Shown here: positions 47,035-56,800 of the stretch, piece after piece
Layout: every line of letters begins with the position of its first letter
How positions within the stretch are numbered: position 1 is the first letter of the stretch
NCBI GenBank assembly: GCA_944332075.1
Contig: CALVJL010000002.1
Location: 101,071-165,070 of the forward strand
DNA length: 64,000 nucleotides
Direction: 5' to 3'
Source: an uncultured Bacilli bacterium
Lineage (GTDB): Bacteria; Bacillota_I; Bacilli_A; RFN20; CAG-449
Notes under the pieces: model-generated
Databases searched by the model: none
What the model was told of the DNA's origin: nothing
Seen by the model: the letters and a program-made list of their open reading frames with translations, nothing else
Translations under genes and position numbers: made by a program

Positions 47035-48093
47035 TTACTCCTTATTTAAATTCTCACCGCAGTTTGGACAGAACTTGTCGTCTAAATCTACTTCGTGGCC
47101 GCATTTAGGACAAACTTTACTAATCTTTGTTCCGCAGTTAGAACAGAATTTTGAATCAGCAGGAATAACTGCTTTACATTTTGGACAGGTGATGGTATTG
47201 CTTTCTTCAACTTTCTTTTCTTCCTTTGGTTCAGGAGGAATAATTGTTGAGGTAGAAGCAGCTCCGGCGATGTCTTGACCGATTCCAATACCCATGAAGG
47301 TTCCAGCTGCTGAGTTATTTTTAGCTCCAGCTTCTAAGACATCATAGCCTCTCGTAGTCCGATAGACTTTATCGCCGAGTTGTTCGTATTCAGCTTTCTT
47401 ATGTAAGATTTCATTGAGTTGATCAAATTCATCTTCTGGAACGTTAATCGATTCAATTGAAAGATTAACAACTTCCACGCCGAAACTTTGTAAAGCTTCT
47501 TTGACTTGCTCAGTTATAACCTTGCAGATATCATCGACATGCATATCGATTTCAAAGAAAGTAATCTTATTAGAAATGATATAAGAACTTAATTCTTTCT
47601 TTACGATTTGATTAATCTTTCCTCTAAAGAAACTTTGTAACATATCGTAATAAAGGGTTGTACCCTTCATTAAGGTACCCACTAATGTTTGGAAGAAGTA
47701 TTGATAATTAGTGAGTTTAATTCCTAATTGTCCTCTCGCGCGAACATTAATTTGAATTTCATATTTTGGATCGATTAATTTAATTGGATCACTAGTGCCC
47801 CATAAGAAATCGAGTTTTAATCTTTTGTTTACGAAATATATTTCAATTGGATATGGGTTCTTACCTCCGAAAAATGCTTTAGTAAAAGCTTTTAAGAAAG
47901 GTAAAAGCTCGGAATTAATCCGGTAACTGCCTTCTTCACAAATCTTTTCAATTTGTCCGCTATGGACGATGATTGCGATTTGTCCAGGTGAGACAATTAA
48001 TTTACTTTGATTGTTAAATTCATCGACTGGATGTTTATAAATCAGCCAATTAGTCAGAGTATTATCAAACCTTATCAGCTCATAAAAAGCCAT
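47035..48093 (-). CDS. SPFH-domain protein with C-terminal double zinc ribbon
   Basis: A 352-residue protein. Residues about 30-240 form a band-7/SPFH-like domain of the YdjI type (SKLIVSPGQIAIIVHSGQIEKICEEG, KYEIQINVRARGQLGIKL, FGVEVVNLSIESINVPEDEFDQLNEI). A Gly/Ala-rich stretch follows, then two zinc ribbons (CPKCKAVIPADSKFCSNCG; CPKCGHEVDLDDKFCPNCG). In Bacillus the YdjI group works with membrane proteins in envelope stress. First gene of a three-gene operon; GGAGG precedes its ATG. Confidence 0.88.
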   Translation of the reverse strand: MAFYELIRFDNTLTNWLIYKHPVDEFNNQSKLIVSPGQIAIIVHSGQIEKICEEGSYRINSELLPFLKAFTKAFFGGKNPYPIEIYFVNKRLKLDFLWGTSDPIKLIDPKYEIQINVRARGQLGIKLTNYQYFFQTLVGTLMKGTTLYYDMLQSFFRGKINQIVKKELSSYIISNKITFFEIDMHVDDICKVITEQVKEALQSFGVEVVNLSIESINVPEDEFDQLNEILHKKAEYEQLGDKVYRTTRGYDVLEAGAKNNSAAGTFMGIGIGQDIAGAASTSTIIPPEPKEEKKVEESNTITCPKCKAVIPADSKFCSNCGTKISKVCPKCGHEVDLDDKFCPNCGENLNKE

Positions 48094-48128
48094 ATAATTT
48101 CCTCCATGTTTTTTATATTTCTAACTAT

Positions 48129-48156
48129 ATTATATATTTTTTATTTTGATTAACAA
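48129..48156 (-). promoter_or_regulatory. Promoter of the SPFH operon
   Basis: TTGTTA, 16 bases, TATAAT on the minus strand, about 35 bases before the ATG at 48093. The rest of the gap to 48331 shows nothing clear. Confidence 0.5.
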
Positions 48157-48331
48157 TATATAGCGACATTTTACTAGTCTAACTATTACTCATATTAATA
48201 ATTAAAAGTTATGTTTCTAATTGACTGTTTGAAAAATTCATATTAAAAGCAGAAATAAACAATTAGTTTATTTATAAGCTATTAAACATAAGGAAAATTA
48301 GTTAGATGATTTATAAGAAGTGCTATAAAAA

Positions 48332-49213
48332 TTATTTTCTTTTAGCCATCATTTTCTTAGCTATCATCAAGATAAATGGGTTAGTTGCTGATATATCTTC
48401 TACATCTTTTTTTAATTTTAATTCTTTTAAAGCATAATCCGCGTAATCAACGCAGAAATCAATCCCGGAAACAAAAGAAGCCATTGATGAATTTAAAAAT
48501 ACCATCGGATAAGCCATTTCTTCGCTTCTGGCTAAACGCGAAGCTAAACCTGCTTCTTTAAGCAAAGCTTCTGCTCCACCTGCCATTTTTTCAAATTCAT
48601 TTTTCATGCCGGTGTTTGTTGATCCAGGCATAACATTATTCACCCTAATTCCTTGTTTACCTAATTTACAGGCTAACTCAGCGCTATATTGAGAGATACA
48701 TCTCTTAGAATAGACATAGGCAAATGTCGATGGTGATTTTTTAACTAATTTATTAATTAATTGATTGATTTCTTCCCAAGTGGAAGCATGGACAACTTTG
48801 TCTTGTTCCTTTTTATACTTTTTCCAGTTTAAACCGGCTGTAGACGAAACGAAGAGAATTGAAGAACCTTGCCCCATTCTCTTAACTAAATAATTTTCAC
48901 AGATATATTTATTCGCGGTAAAGTTACAATTAAAAGTAGTCCGGTAATCTGTCTTTGCACCAGATAAACCAGCTACTCCAAAGAACGAGTCGATATGCTC
49001 TGGTAATTCTTTCATGGCTTCATCGATTTCTTCTTTTTTTGCTAGATTGCATTTAATAAATTTTTCGATTCCGGTTACCGAACATGGATTTAAATCTAGA
49101 GCATAAACTTTAGCACCTAGGTCAACTAAAGTTTCAACAGTTGCTTTTCCCATTCCGCTAGAAGCGCCGGTTACGACACAAATTTTATCGCTATAATTAA
49201 AATAATCTTTCAT
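48332..49213 (-). CDS. Short-chain dehydrogenase (hydroxysteroid-dehydrogenase-like)
   Basis: A 293-residue SDR. The cofactor motif is VVTGASSGMGKATVETL; the catalytic Ser is in LFVSSTAGL and the Tyr-x-x-x-Lys is YVYSKRCIS. Asp after the second strand (YALDLN) suggests NAD(H) preference. An extra segment between Ser and Tyr (about 150-175) and the NVMPGSTNTGM loop recall bacterial 3-alpha-hydroxysteroid dehydrogenase types. The substrate is unknown. It is divergent from a TetR gene, its likely regulator. AAAGGAG precedes the start. Confidence 0.85.
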   Translation of the reverse strand: MKDYFNYSDKICVVTGASSGMGKATVETLVDLGAKVYALDLNPCSVTGIEKFIKCNLAKKEEIDEAMKELPEHIDSFFGVAGLSGAKTDYRTTFNCNFTANKYICENYLVKRMGQGSSILFVSSTAGLNWKKYKKEQDKVVHASTWEEINQLINKLVKKSPSTFAYVYSKRCISQYSAELACKLGKQGIRVNNVMPGSTNTGMKNEFEKMAGGAEALLKEAGLASRLARSEEMAYPMVFLNSSMASFVSGIDFCVDYADYALKELKLKKDVEDISATNPFILMIAKKMMAKRK

Positions 49214-49302
49214 TTTGAACTCCTTTTATTATTTTCTTTATATGATACAATTGTAACATATAGTGTTTTGAAAACAATTTTTCTACTTTTTGAGAAGGCT
49301 AA

Positions 49303-49875
49303 GTGATACAAATGAATAAAGAATGTAACAGCAATAAAGTCAAAGTATTAAACGAAATAACTAAGCGAAGTATTATTGAAGCTTTTTTACTTCTGTTACA
49401 AAATCAACCATATGAAAAAATCTCCATATCGGATATTGTAAAAAAAGCTGGAGTAGCGAGAGTTAGCTATTACCGTAATTTTGATAGTAAAGAAAGTATT
49501 ATTACCGCTTATTTAAATTCAATTTTTAAAATGGATGAAGAAGTGGATAATCAATATTTAACTAAGCAAGGTTTAATAAATAAATTAAGAAAACAGTATC
49601 AAATTTACTATGAAAATAGAAAATTTCTAAAATTATTAGAGAGAAATAATCTTTTACATTTGCTATATGAACATATATACAATCGTTCTATATCCACTAT
49701 TGAAAAAATGGAATTTTATCAAAATGAGTTACAAATTCCTTATTTTTCAGGTAGCGCTTATGGAATTTTATTGTATTGGATTAAAACTAATTTCGCTTTA
49801 TCTATTGACGAAGTGGTAAAAAGATTCGCGGATATGTCTTATGCCTATTATCAAGAAAAGATGAAGATGCGGTAA
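49303..49875 (+). CDS. TetR-family regulator
   Basis: About 190 residues. The helix-turn-helix is KISISDIVKKAGVARVSYYRNFDSKESII (about 40-68), and the C-terminal part resembles TetR_C_7-type folds of Firmicutes. The start is either the GTG at 49303 (AGAAGG four bases before) or the ATG at 49312. It is divergent from the SDR gene; the 89-base gap would hold the operator, but I see no perfect palindrome there. Confidence 0.85.
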   Translation: MIQMNKECNSNKVKVLNEITKRSIIEAFLLLLQNQPYEKISISDIVKKAGVARVSYYRNFDSKESIITAYLNSIFKMDEEVDNQYLTKQGLINKLRKQYQIYYENRKFLKLLERNNLLHLLYEHIYNRSISTIEKMEFYQNELQIPYFSGSAYGILLYWIKTNFALSIDEVVKRFADMSYAYYQEKMKMR

Positions 49876-50037
49876 TTAATCGACGATATCTAATATTTGT
49901 AAAGTGTTGAGATAAGCTAGACATATGTTATTATCTTCAAAAGAAAAATTAAGAATTTTCTCTATTTTATTAAGGCGATATAATAGCGTATTTCGATGGA
50001 TAAATAAATCGTTAGCGGCTTTTAAATTTTGTATTCG
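49876..50037 (-). pseudogene. 3' remnant of a PucR-family regulator gene
   Basis: The 53-codon frame reads LKAANDLFIHRNTLLYRLNKIEKIL and ends in a stop, which is the C-terminal helix-turn-helix of PucR/CdaR regulators, like that in 27786-28952. The rest of the gene is missing; its right side runs into the 3' end of the LysR gene. Confidence 0.8.
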
Positions 50038-50912
50038 CGGTACATTGATGAAATATCATCAACTAAATTTTGCGAAACAAAATCTTTAACAAAAACCATA
50101 TTTGTTTCTCTAATCATATTCATATCTTTGATTGGCAATATAGCAAGCGAGTGATCTTTTAATTCACTATAACAAACACTTCTTGGTAATACTGATACCC
50201 CTGCTCCTTTTTTTATTAAATCTTTAATCGTAGCAATATTATCAAGCTCTAAAATGATATTAAATTCATCTAATGACATATTCATGTTTGTGAGTTCGGA
50301 AACAAAGAGACTTCGAGTCCCGCTAAGTTTAGAACGCAAAATCATTTTTTCTTTTTTTAAATCGTTGATATCAATAATTTTTTTCTTAGCCAGTGGATTA
50401 TTTAAATTCATAACCGCAACTAAGTAATCGGTATCTAATAATACACTTGAATATTTTTTTTCAGGTACTTTCCCTTCGACAAAAGCTAAATCTATCTCAT
50501 AACTTGATAATTTGTCATAAAGATTTTTTATAGTGTCAGAAACAATTTTTATTTTGGTTCCCTTGTTATTTGCACAATAATTTGCAAGTACTTCGGCTAC
50601 TATATTGCTTTCAGAAGTATGTGTGATTCCAATAATTAAGCTCTTGGCATGCTTTTTCTCATCTTTTAATTTTGATTCTAATTCGTTATATAGCGAAACT
50701 ATTCTTCTTGCGTATTTAATTAAAATTTGACCCTCAGGGGTTATTTTTAAATCATTTCCCACCCTATTAAATATTTTTATATTTAATTCTTTTTCTAATT
50801 GTTTTATGTGCTGGCTAACTGCTGGTTGAGTTAAATTTAATTTTTTAGCAGTTTTAGTAAAATTTTTAAGTTCGCTTGCCGTCAATAATGTGATAAGTTT
50901 TAAATCTTCCAT
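50022..50912 (-). CDS. LysR-family regulator
   Basis: About 296 residues from the ATG at 50912 (MEDLKLITLLTA), with GGTGGG upstream; an in-frame GTG lies twelve bases further up. The winged helix is FTKTAKKLNLTQPAVSQHIKQLEKELNIKIFNR; the effector domain spans 90-290. The stop and last few codons lie inside the PucR remnant in another frame, so the native C-terminus may be slightly altered. It is divergent from a CPA2 antiporter gene, its probable target. Confidence 0.9.
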   Translation of the reverse strand: MEDLKLITLLTASELKNFTKTAKKLNLTQPAVSQHIKQLEKELNIKIFNRVGNDLKITPEGQILIKYARRIVSLYNELESKLKDEKKHAKSLIIGITHTSESNIVAEVLANYCANNKGTKIKIVSDTIKNLYDKLSSYEIDLAFVEGKVPEKKYSSVLLDTDYLVAVMNLNNPLAKKKIIDINDLKKEKMILRSKLSGTRSLFVSELTNMNMSLDEFNIILELDNIATIKDLIKKGAGVSVLPRSVCYSELKDHSLAILPIKDMNMIRETNMVFVKDFVSQNLVDDISSMYREYKI

Positions 50913-50938
50913 AATTACACCCACCTATAAGTTTTTCT

Positions 50939-50973
50939 TATAATGTCATAATAAATCATTAGTTTACATTATA
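50939..50973. promoter_or_regulatory. Inverted repeat between lysR and antiporter genes
   Basis: TATAATGT at 50939-50946 and ACATTATA at 50966-50973, perfect 8-base arms 19 bases apart in the divergent gap. It may be a LysR-type site or two overlapping -10 regions in opposite directions. Confidence 0.45.
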
Positions 50974-51045
50974 ATCTGCCTTGTTAAGATATATTAGCAT
51001 AGTCAGTAATTTTTTCAAGACAAACGAAGAAGGAGGGTTATAAAA

Positions 51046-52422
51046 ATGCATTTAGAAATTTATAAATTATATAACGGGTTAGGAATGGCAACAATTCTTA
51101 TTTCATTAGCGATAATGCTCTTAGCAGGATTTGTTGTATCGCTTTTGACCAAATTATTAAAACTACCAAATGTTACCGGGTATATCTTGGCTGGTGTTTT
51201 GATTGGACCATATGTTTTAAATATGATTCCAGCATCAATTATTGATAACATGAGCTTTATTAGCGATTTAGCACTTGGTTTTATTGCCTTTGGAGTAGGA
51301 AAATTTTTTAAGAAGAATGTCATTAAAAGCGCTGGTTTAAAAATTATTGTTATTACTGTTTTTGAATCTCTACTAGCCGGCATATTAGTAACTATATTTA
51401 TTGGAATATGCTTTCCAAATTTAGGATGGTCTTTTGCTTTGTTACTAGGTGCAATAGCAACTGCGACAGCTCCGGCTTCGACATTAATGACAATTAATCA
51501 ATATAAGGCAAAAGGTGAATTTGTGAACACCTTATTACAAGTGGTTGCTTTAGATGATATTGTTTGCTTATTAGTATTCAGCGTTGTTTCTGCAATTGTT
51601 AGTACTACAAGTAATGATGGACTTGATGTTATGAGCATCGTTTTGCCTATTTTGTATAATATAGCCTTTATAGTTATCGGATTTATCGCTGGTTTTGTTT
51701 TAGGGTTTCTTGTTGAAAAAAGAAGTTCTAACAGTCAATTGATTATTGCAGTTGCTATGATATGCGGTATTTCTGGTGCTTGCATTATTTTAAACATCTC
51801 GCCACTTCTTTCATGCATGATTTTTGGTGCTTCATATATTAATTTCAAAGAAGATGAAAAACTTTTTAAATATATTGATCACTTTACACCTCCAATTATG
51901 CTTTTATTCTTTGTTGTAAGCGGAATGAATATGGATTTATCAGCTTTCGCGACAATTGGATTAGTGGGAGTAGTTTATTTTATTGTTCGTATTGTTGGTA
52001 AATACGCAGGTGCTTATTTAAGCTGTGCAATAACTAAAAAGCCTTCTCCAGTTAAAAATTATTTAGGTTTTGCTTTGATTCCTCAAGCAGGCGTGGCAAT
52101 TGGTTTAGCTTTTTTAGCTCAAAGAATCTTACCAGATAATATCGGTTCGACTTTTCTTTCAATTATTTTAAGTTCATCAGTGCTTTATGAAATGTGCGGA
52201 CCGATATTAGCTAAATTTGCTTTATTTAAAAGCGGAGCAATTAATAAAAATCAAATTCAGGTTTCAGAATCTTCTAAATTAACAGATACAGATAATAGTT
52301 ATCAAAAAGAAGATGTTAATCAAGTAATAGATATTGATAAGAATATAGAGCAAGATCATAACTTGATTGACAATGAAAATGCATCTGTTTCTAAAAACTT
52401 AATTCATAGTAAAAAGAGGTAG
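51046..52422 (+). CDS. CPA2-family cation:proton antiporter
   Basis: A 458-residue membrane protein with 12-13 helices. LPNVTGYILAGVLIGP at residue 40, the ATATAPASTLMTI discontinuous helix and the ion-binding Asp pair in VVALDDIVCLLVF match Na+(K+)/H+ antiporters of the KefB/NapA type. The C-terminal 50 residues are polar and acidic, without an RCK domain. AGGAGGG precedes the ATG. Divergent LysR control is likely. Confidence 0.9.
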   Translation: MHLEIYKLYNGLGMATILISLAIMLLAGFVVSLLTKLLKLPNVTGYILAGVLIGPYVLNMIPASIIDNMSFISDLALGFIAFGVGKFFKKNVIKSAGLKIIVITVFESLLAGILVTIFIGICFPNLGWSFALLLGAIATATAPASTLMTINQYKAKGEFVNTLLQVVALDDIVCLLVFSVVSAIVSTTSNDGLDVMSIVLPILYNIAFIVIGFIAGFVLGFLVEKRSSNSQLIIAVAMICGISGACIILNISPLLSCMIFGASYINFKEDEKLFKYIDHFTPPIMLLFFVVSGMNMDLSAFATIGLVGVVYFIVRIVGKYAGAYLSCAITKKPSPVKNYLGFALIPQAGVAIGLAFLAQRILPDNIGSTFLSIILSSSVLYEMCGPILAKFALFKSGAINKNQIQVSESSKLTDTDNSYQKEDVNQVIDIDKNIEQDHNLIDNENASVSKNLIHSKKR

Positions 52423-52517
52423 TTTCTTCAAAATAATAATTATTAAAAAATCATAATATTATTGCTAGTGGTTATTATAAGCAAAACATTAAAAGCTTTT
52501 TATAAATATCTAACTAT

Positions 52518-52727
52518 TTATTTTTGTGATTTTACGTATTTTCCAAAACAGTTCATAAAGGCGTAATAACAAAAAAAGAGATAAGCAAAAAATAGAGGAA
52601 GAAAAATTAAGAAGTAAAACCATGGATTAAGCTTAACAGAAAAGGAAGTATCTGGATAAGTAGTAACGCGAGTTGTGAAAATTGCTGCAACAGAAAAAGT
52701 TATTGCTAAAGTTATATAGATTAAATA
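52518..52727 (-). pseudogene. 3' remnant of a membrane-protein gene at the island border
   Basis: After an in-frame TAA, a 69-codon frame reads YLIYITLAITFSVAAIF, a polar loop (TTRVTTYPDTSFSVKLNPW), a second strong helix (FYFLIFLPLFFAYLFF) and a basic tail. It looks like the last two helices of an integral membrane protein. The upstream part is replaced by the 365-codon gene of the helicase island, whose frame overruns into this region. Confidence 0.55.
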
Positions 52728-53715
52728 TTAAGTAATTATCGAGTAATGTTTCTATTTCTGATGAAGAAAAATTATTTAGACCAGAGATTTTGGATTGATA
52801 AAATTTGGAAAACTCATTAATAAAAATTTTTTTACTCATTCCATAATTCATAGCCCTAATGTTTAGATAGTTATAAATATAAGCAAAAGGATATGTATCA
52901 CCATGCTTATTAGTTATTGTATCTGGCGTGTTTGCTTCAAAAGCGAAAGGCTTTGCAAAACCACATTCTAGATTTTTACAATCAATTAATAATTTAGTAC
53001 TAAGGTGATATGATTCTTTTAAAAATGAATCAAGAGATTTAATCTTTCTAAAATAAATTAAACCTTTCCCGATATCTTTATCTTTTCTAATTTTGATATA
53101 ATAATTATTTAATTCACCCAAATTAGGATCATACATTTTTTGAACTGAGCCCGTGAAATTATAAGGAACGTATACTTCAAATAGTATACTTGTTTCTCTA
53201 GGCAAGATAGCTTCTTTATCGTTTTTTAAGGATGAGATATGATATTTTTGACCATCTAAAATTCCTTCTTCAAACAGACCATATTCAAGCGTTAGACATA
53301 GATTCTCTTGTCCATCAAACAAGAAATGATTAGGTTTAGTTAATGATCCAGTCATTTTAATTAGAAAATTGTTATTTACTTTTTCTATATTATTTTCATT
53401 TGAAAAAGCATTAAGCTTTGAATTATCTGATAATATTTTCAATTCTTCTTTATCATCTAATAATTTTAATGCTGACTTACCTAATAATTGTTTTAGGTTA
53501 TCTATTTTATTAGTTAAATAATAATCTTTTACGTAATTTATAAAAAGATTAGGATTTAACTCTCTAAATTCACATGCTCCTTCATCTGATCTAGAGAGTT
53601 TGTTAGTAATCTGAATTAAATACAAACAGTTATTATAATATGTATAAAATATATCACCTACCTCGACCATACTAGCAATTCGGTTATATATTTTTCGTCT
53701 TTCTTCCTTACGCAT
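52633..53715 (-). CDS. Unknown protein, last gene of the helicase operon, chimeric C-terminus
   Basis: About 360 residues from the ATG at 53715 (MRKEERRKIYNRIASMVEVGDIF); a TTG at 53730 is in frame. No known domain. The N-terminal part (VGDIFYTYYNNCLYLIQITN) looks like a small beta domain; the middle is beta-rich and a helical end ends at about LLDNYLIFN. The last 25 residues, including FFCCSNFHNSRYY, read through the membrane-gene remnant in the wrong frame, so the true stop has been lost. It starts 122 bases after the helicase gene. Confidence 0.7.
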   Translation of the reverse strand: MRKEERRKIYNRIASMVEVGDIFYTYYNNCLYLIQITNKLSRSDEGACEFRELNPNLFINYVKDYYLTNKIDNLKQLLGKSALKLLDDKEELKILSDNSKLNAFSNENNIEKVNNNFLIKMTGSLTKPNHFLFDGQENLCLTLEYGLFEEGILDGQKYHISSLKNDKEAILPRETSILFEVYVPYNFTGSVQKMYDPNLGELNNYYIKIRKDKDIGKGLIYFRKIKSLDSFLKESYHLSTKLLIDCKNLECGFAKPFAFEANTPDTITNKHGDTYPFAYIYNYLNIRAMNYGMSKKIFINEFSKFYQSKISGLNNFSSSEIETLLDNYLIFNLYNFSNNFFCCSNFHNSRYYLSRYFLFC

Positions 53716-53836
53716 TTTAGTTAACCCCAATATTTTTTATACAAAATAATTATATTAAAATTTGTACTCTTTGAGCATATTATTTTTGAAAATATATTGT
53801 TTATATAGTTAAATTCAATATCAAGTATAAAAATTA

Positions 53837-56800
53837 TTATGATAACTTTTCAACAATTGATGGAAGTTCTTCTGAAATTTCAAAATCAGATATTTCGTTT
53901 TTTTTCTTTTTCTTAAAACCTCTTATAATTTTATAAGGAATATTTCCAACAAATAATTTTCCATATTCTATCTTACATTCTTTGTTAAATTCATTCTTTA
54001 AAATATTGACTAAAGGTTTACATATAGTTTCAACATTTTTATCTGATAAGTCCTCAGGAACTTTTGACTTAGTGATCCAATCTAAGAAATTTAAAGCTAA
54101 TTGCTTATTAAATAAATATTGAATTCTTTGGTTCCAGAAATTACATATGTCTCTATTATCATCAGTCAATAATATTTCATAGGTATCTTCAATAATATTA
54201 TCTAAATAAGATTCTATTTGTGTTGAATATCCTGCTCCGCTTGATAAACTATCGTAGAAATAAATATCAATAAATTTATTTTTGCCATCAGTTCTTGTTC
54301 TTGTTCCGATTGTTAAATCATTATAAGATATATCAAGAATACGGCTTGTTGCAAGTTTTAATGCTTCGCATAGTGTTACAGAGGCAGACTTTAAAATTAT
54401 TTCATTATCAGTAATCTTGTCTGTATCAATTTCAATTTGCATAAAAAACATATCCGTCCTAAAACTTGTACCTAAATATATTCCTTCTTCAACAAATTTA
54501 TGATTGCAGTTAACTCGATTTCCTTTTATTGTAAACGGAGCTCCAATATCATTTTCTTTTAAAGTTTTATTTCCGCTAGGTTGTGCAGCACCACAATACC
54601 TACAAACATCGAATCCTTTTCCATTGATGCCCTTATTAAGTATAATAATTTCTTCGCTTTTTCTGTTAGAAATTGATAACTTTTCATATTTGGTATGCTT
54701 TAAATCCTCAGAAGGTGTTGCAGAATAGCAAGGTTCATCAGAATATGTCAATTCTGTTTCTGCTTCGCTTTCTGGAATATCTTTTGCGTTTAAAGGAGCA
54801 AATCCCCAAGGGATAAGCATCTGTTTTTGAGAATTCTCTGTTAATGGTTCTCCGCAGAAAGGGCATTTTCCATCGGCAGGTTTATCAATACTAAACCACC
54901 CACATAGAGGATTGTTGCAGGCGTATATTGTTTTATAAAAACCATTTTCTTTCTTGAAATAAGGTTCTGCTGGCCTGTAGAAACTCTCTTGATCTTTGTG
55001 TCTAATTGGTGAGTAAATTCCGGCAGATTTATATGTCTTTTTATCAACAACAATAGTTCTTCCCGGAGCATATTCACTTATCGCAATATCGATTCCTCTT
55101 TGCGGTGCTAATTTAGTTTCGCCATCTGGACCTTCAATATTAAATTCGATAATATCCATTGGAAAAGAATATGTAGGCAAAATACCAGTCTTATATAAAG
55201 CATCAAATATTTTTACATTACCTTCGTTAACTGATAAAAAACTATCAACTTTGCTAATTAATTTTTCTTTGTAATTTTCAATATTGCGCCCAATGAAGTA
55301 TTCATTAATTTCGTTATTGGAAAATTTTAGATTTCTAACAAAATCTTTGAATAGTGGGTACATTTCTCTAAATTTTTCCAATCTAATATCATATAAAGAA
55401 AATTGTGTAGTTTCAAAAAATTTAGTGAAGGCAATTAGATTAAAATGTCTAAAAATGATTTTTTCACTATTAACATCAATCCAAGGTTTTCTTAATTTTC
55501 CTTTGATGATTTTATCAGGCGAATTGAAATAATACGTATCATGTGGACCATCTTGTGCATATACTGAAATTGTCGAAAGTGAAGAACCACGCCTACCAGC
55601 ACGACCTGCTCTTTGCTGATAATTTTCTCTTAAAGGTGGCACGTTTCTTAATCCAATGGCCGTTAAAGAACCAATATCAATTCCGACTTCCATTGTTGTT
55701 GTGCAACTCAGAATATCAATTGGAGTTTTATTAATTCTTTCAACATTAACATCCTGGAATCTCATTTCGTAATCTTCTGTTTTTGCCCATGTGTTAAGCT
55801 TTTGGTCTTTAAAAGACAATTGAGCTGTATGTTCTTCTGTATTTATAGATTTTATTTCATCATTTCCAATTATAGGCTTTCTCCAATAATCTATTTTTTT
55901 GATTTCATCTACATTTAATTTATCTATTTTATCATAGCCACAAATTGCACATTTACCAGCAATTTCAAAAGGATGAATATTGCCGCACTTTGGACAACTA
56001 TACCATTTTGATTGTTTAGGGTTAGTTAAAATAAATTTTACTGACTGAAGATTTAGAAAGTATGCATCATCTTCTTTTCTAAAAAATTCATCAACTATCG
56101 ATTGATAAATTTTTTTAAAGTCATTTGGATATTTCTTCTTAATTTCATCATTTACATAAGAAGAGTATTTAATAAATCCGTATCTATTGCCCTTAATGTA
56201 TTTTACTTCTTTTCTTACGTTTTCTTCGATTGTATTATCAAAACAAAACGAGTCAGTACATGCTTGAGTCACAAATGCAAGGAATATTTTGGTATATTCT
56301 TCTGCTGATAAATTTTCAATGCTCAATTCTTCAATAATATCTTGTAATTTTTCATCAATAGGAGCTATATAGCCTAATCCTAGATTTTGAAAATTTGCTG
56401 TAGGATTACAGAACAATTCAACAATGTCGGCTTGATACATTTTGCAAGGTGTATTCAATTCACTTAGCAAGCGACCATAATTTGTTTTTCTTCCTAATCG
56501 TTTATTCCTTTCTATTAGTTTTGCTATTTTTAATTTATCTTCTTCAAATTTATCTAGTTCTTTCCCGTAGAAGAAACGTAATTTATTTTCAACGCACACT
56601 TCAACAAATGCTGGATATAAATAATTCATTGAAAATTCGTTACTATCATCTTTATATAATTTTTGCATTGCTAAATAAATGGCTTTTCTAAATGAATCTC
56701 TGTCGGCAATTTTAGTCATATCTCTTGCTAGAATAGCAGCTGATTGTCGTGAGTCAGAGAATAACAATATTTTCTTGCCACCATTAGGTGTGAATTTATT

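Noticed and set aside
52423..52517. Terminator or att site behind the antiporter gene
   Set aside because: AT-rich sequence with no convincing hairpin and no direct repeat matching the right side of the island.
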